Assembly (NCBI RefSeq): GCF_036492245.1
Contig: NZ_AP025286.1
Span: 868,001 to 932,000, forward strand
Direction: 5' to 3'
Source: Treponema bryantii
GTDB taxonomy: Bacteria; Spirochaetota; Spirochaetia; Treponematales; Treponemataceae
DNA: 64,000 nt
The position numbers and the translations under genes were made by a program. The notes under the pieces are model-generated. The model did not search any database, had not been told where the DNA came from, and saw nothing but the letters and a program-made list of their open reading frames with translations. This document shows positions 62,325 to 64,000 of this stretch, piece after piece (positions within the stretch are counted from its first letter, which is position 1; each line of letters opens with the position of its first letter).

Positions 62325-64000
62325 TTTTCATGATTTCCATAAGCTCATGAGCAACCTTTGCTGTGTTTTCTGCAAGCGCAGCAAGGTTCTGAGCTTCCTT
62401 ACTTAAGGTTTCTGTAAAGGCAGAAATTTCACTACTGGCATCATTTACAGCCTGTGATGCCTGACACAAATCCTGCATGTTATTCATTACACTTGTAGCA
62501 AACTTATCCTGACTTGCAATTTCTGTTTTCATGTGGGCAGCGCTCGTTGCAAGACTCGAAGCATCTTTTGCTATTTCATTTCCGGCACTCTGCTGAGATT
62601 TCATTCCTTCCCAGGCTGCATTTACACGTTCAGCACTCTTTACAGAACCATCATCAATTTCTGTAAGTGCCTGATTTACTTTAGATGTTAGTTCCGCACT
62701 ACTATCAATAGAACTGATTATAGAAGTAATAATTTCGGCAATTTTATTTGACCACTGAGAAGTCTGAGCTGCAAGCTCTTTAATTTCATGAGCAATTACA
62801 GCAAATCCTTTTCCTGCTTCTCCGGAGTGTGCAGCTTCGATACTTGCATTCATCGAAAGTAAGTCAATCTTATGAGCAAAGGTACTAAGCGTACTTGCAA
62901 CACCCAGAATTTCAGTTGAAGAACTCTGGATATCTTTCATTACGGCCATAAGTTTTTTCATATCTTCACTTCCAGTTTGTGTAAGCTGGGAAAGTGATGA
63001 TGTAAATTGAGCCGCAGTTGAAATACCTTCACCAACAGTTGTGATACCGTTGATAATATCCTGAGTACCCTTAGTTGTATGCTGGATCATAATTGTCTCG
63101 TTTTCAAATTCAACAGAAATGTCCTTTAAGAAGTTAGTAAGATTATCAATGGCTACGGCCGTTTCTTCGCGGATGCGGTTCTGTTCGTTAATTGCATTAT
63201 TGATATCAGTAACTTTGTTTTGAGTTTGAGAAGAAGAGTTAATCATAGCGTCTACAGATTCATTAAGTCTTTGTGCAACGACATTTGAATCCTCTGCCAT
63301 TATCTGTGCTTTTTCAATAACGCTGGAAAGTTTGTCTTTCTGACTTTGTGTTTCTTTGGCAAGTCTCTGAACTTCTTTCTTTATGTTTGATTCCCTTATG
63401 GCAAGTGTGATGAATACAGAAAGATCAACGCAGAAGAATGCAAAGCCCTGTGTCCACATAAAAGGTACTACGCCTGTTACCTGACAGACAATATCATGAA
63501 TTGCACAGCAGGAACCTGCAAAGAATCCGATAAAGACCGGAATAGAATCATACTGTTTACCTTTAATTCCCTGAACAGTAACTATAAAACCATAGACAAT
63601 TACACCGACTGTTGGAAGCATTGCAATCAAGAATAAATTATCAACTGCAACATCATTTCCTGTACTTATTAAAAAGGCTGCAAAGAAAATTACGGTAACA
63701 GAAATTGCTATGGCAAAGGCGAGTTTTGATCTTTTTCTGTTGTAAAATTTATGTAAGAAAAGCATCAAAAACATCATACTTGCAGGTAAACAGGCTCTTG
63801 TAAATGAACGCTGTATGTTGTAATTGATGAGAGTGTTCTCAGATCCCATATCATAAAAATAAAGGATGATAAAGAATAAGCAGCCGACAAAATATAAGAA
63901 GGCTGTATTTGTTCTATCCATACAGTATTGCAGTAAGGCATAGAACAGAATGAATGCACACAAAACGCCAATACATAAAAATATTTTCTGATTAAAAATA
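62293..64000 (-). CDS. Methyl-accepting chemotaxis protein, N-terminus cut by window edge
   Basis: The frame stays open past the apparent TTG at 63963 to the window end, and that TTG lies inside a hydrophobic helix (KIFLCIGVLCAFILFYALL), so the true start lies beyond 64000. The visible part has about six transmembrane helices, a coiled coil and the signalling tip FAHKIDLLSMNASIEAAHSGEAGKGFAVIAHEIKELA, with Phe-Ala-His-Lys-Ile replacing the more usual IAxQTN run. It ends in MHHRH, encoded within the overlap with the TPM gene. Ligand unknown; no HAMP domain was evident. Confidence 0.88.
   Translation of the reverse strand, partial: IFNQKIFLCIGVLCAFILFYALLQYCMDRTNTAFLYFVGCLFFIILYFYDMGSENTLINYNIQRSFTRACLPASMMFLMLFLHKFYNRKRSKLAFAIAISVTVIFFAAFLISTGNDVAVDNLFLIAMLPTVGVIVYGFIVTVQGIKGKQYDSIPVFIGFFAGSCCAIHDIVCQVTGVVPFMWTQGFAFFCVDLSVFITLAIRESNIKKEVQRLAKETQSQKDKLSSVIEKAQIMAEDSNVVAQRLNESVDAMINSSSQTQNKVTDINNAINEQNRIREETAVAIDNLTNFLKDISVEFENETIMIQHTTKGTQDIINGITTVGEGISTAAQFTSSLSQLTQTGSEDMKKLMAVMKDIQSSSTEILGVASTLSTFAHKIDLLSMNASIEAAHSGEAGKGFAVIAHEIKELAAQTSQWSNKIAEIITSIISSIDSSAELTSKVNQALTEIDDGSVKSAERVNAAWEGMKSQQSAGNEIAKDASSLATSAAHMKTEIASQDKFATSVMNNMQDLCQASQAVNDASSEISAFTETLSKEAQNLAALAENTAKVAHELMEIMKTTSEPMHHRH

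Noticed and set aside
63961-63963. TTG as true start of the right-edge receptor
   Set aside because: The frame remains open to the window edge and the codon lies inside a transmembrane helix.
1-64000. tRNA, rRNA, prophage, toxin-antitoxin or restriction/defence genes
   Set aside because: No cloverleaf, rRNA segment, phage structural gene, integrase, transposase or recognisable defence protein was seen on either strand.

Overview
The window reads as chromosomal DNA of a spirochaete, most likely a host-associated, non-pallidum Treponema. Pointers are a 1592-residue SpiroCoCo-type coiled-coil protein, methyl-accepting chemotaxis proteins, many lipoprotein signals, IspD/IspF isoprenoid genes and a moderately AT-rich composition. 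The genus call rests on gene content and remembered treponemal gene order, not on a database search. No rRNA, tRNA, CRISPR array, prophage or transposase was recognised. Both ends cut genes: an HlyD-type adaptor on the left and a chemotaxis receptor on the right.

Layout. 1-4.7 kb: an efflux adaptor and TolC-like channel, a TraB-family membrane protein and a TPR lipoprotein, all on the minus strand. 4.7-10.8 kb: a membrane-anchored hypothetical protein, a 7TM SpoIIE phosphatase and a DEAD-box helicase with a DbpA-like tail. 11.1-20.7 kb: carD-ispD-ispF, the giant coiled-coil gene, a HAD hydrolase and mnmG. 20.7-30.0 kb (minus strand): an HD-GYP protein, a methyltransferase with adenosine deaminase, a LacI-type-sensor diguanylate cyclase with pepF, a FliL-like protein and hflX. 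30.1-38.0 kb (plus strand): a sensor-like membrane protein with a very acidic repeat tail, apt, asnA, a degenerate radical-SAM-like protein, a second LacI-sensor diguanylate cyclase and an RluA synthase. 38.1-46.4 kb: grpE-dnaK-dnaJ, then two SpoIIE-type phosphatases (the first split by a +1 frameshift at a T6 run) and a STAS protein. 46.6-49.2 kb: leuS. 49.3-55.1 kb: an AT-rich cassette of three lipoproteins, two DUF4874/DUF4832-like paralogues flanking a Spherulin-4/GH135-like putative glycosidase; this is the most accessory-looking block. 55.1-57.2 kb: a znu-type metal ABC transporter operon with a lipoprotein. 57.3-64 kb: a chemotaxis receptor, adk, a lemA-TPM-TPM operon and the partial second receptor.

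Genes acting together. Cyclic-di-GMP turnover is represented by two GGDEF enzymes, both with I-sites, and one HD-GYP enzyme. Partner-switching signalling is represented by three SpoIIE phosphatases and one STAS protein that lacks the usual phosphorylatable serine. Chaperones sit next to this switch.

Non-coding structure. A roughly 100-bp element occurs three times, each time directly after a stop codon and in the same sense as that gene (SpiroCoCo, dnaK, adk); its stems show compensatory base changes. Other palindromic repeats lie between genes and, in three cases, apparently inside reading frames (helicase linker, ispD tail, a lipoprotein signal peptide). Several genes have a good -10 box only 6-12 nt before the start codon and no Shine-Dalgarno sequence, suggesting leaderless mRNAs.
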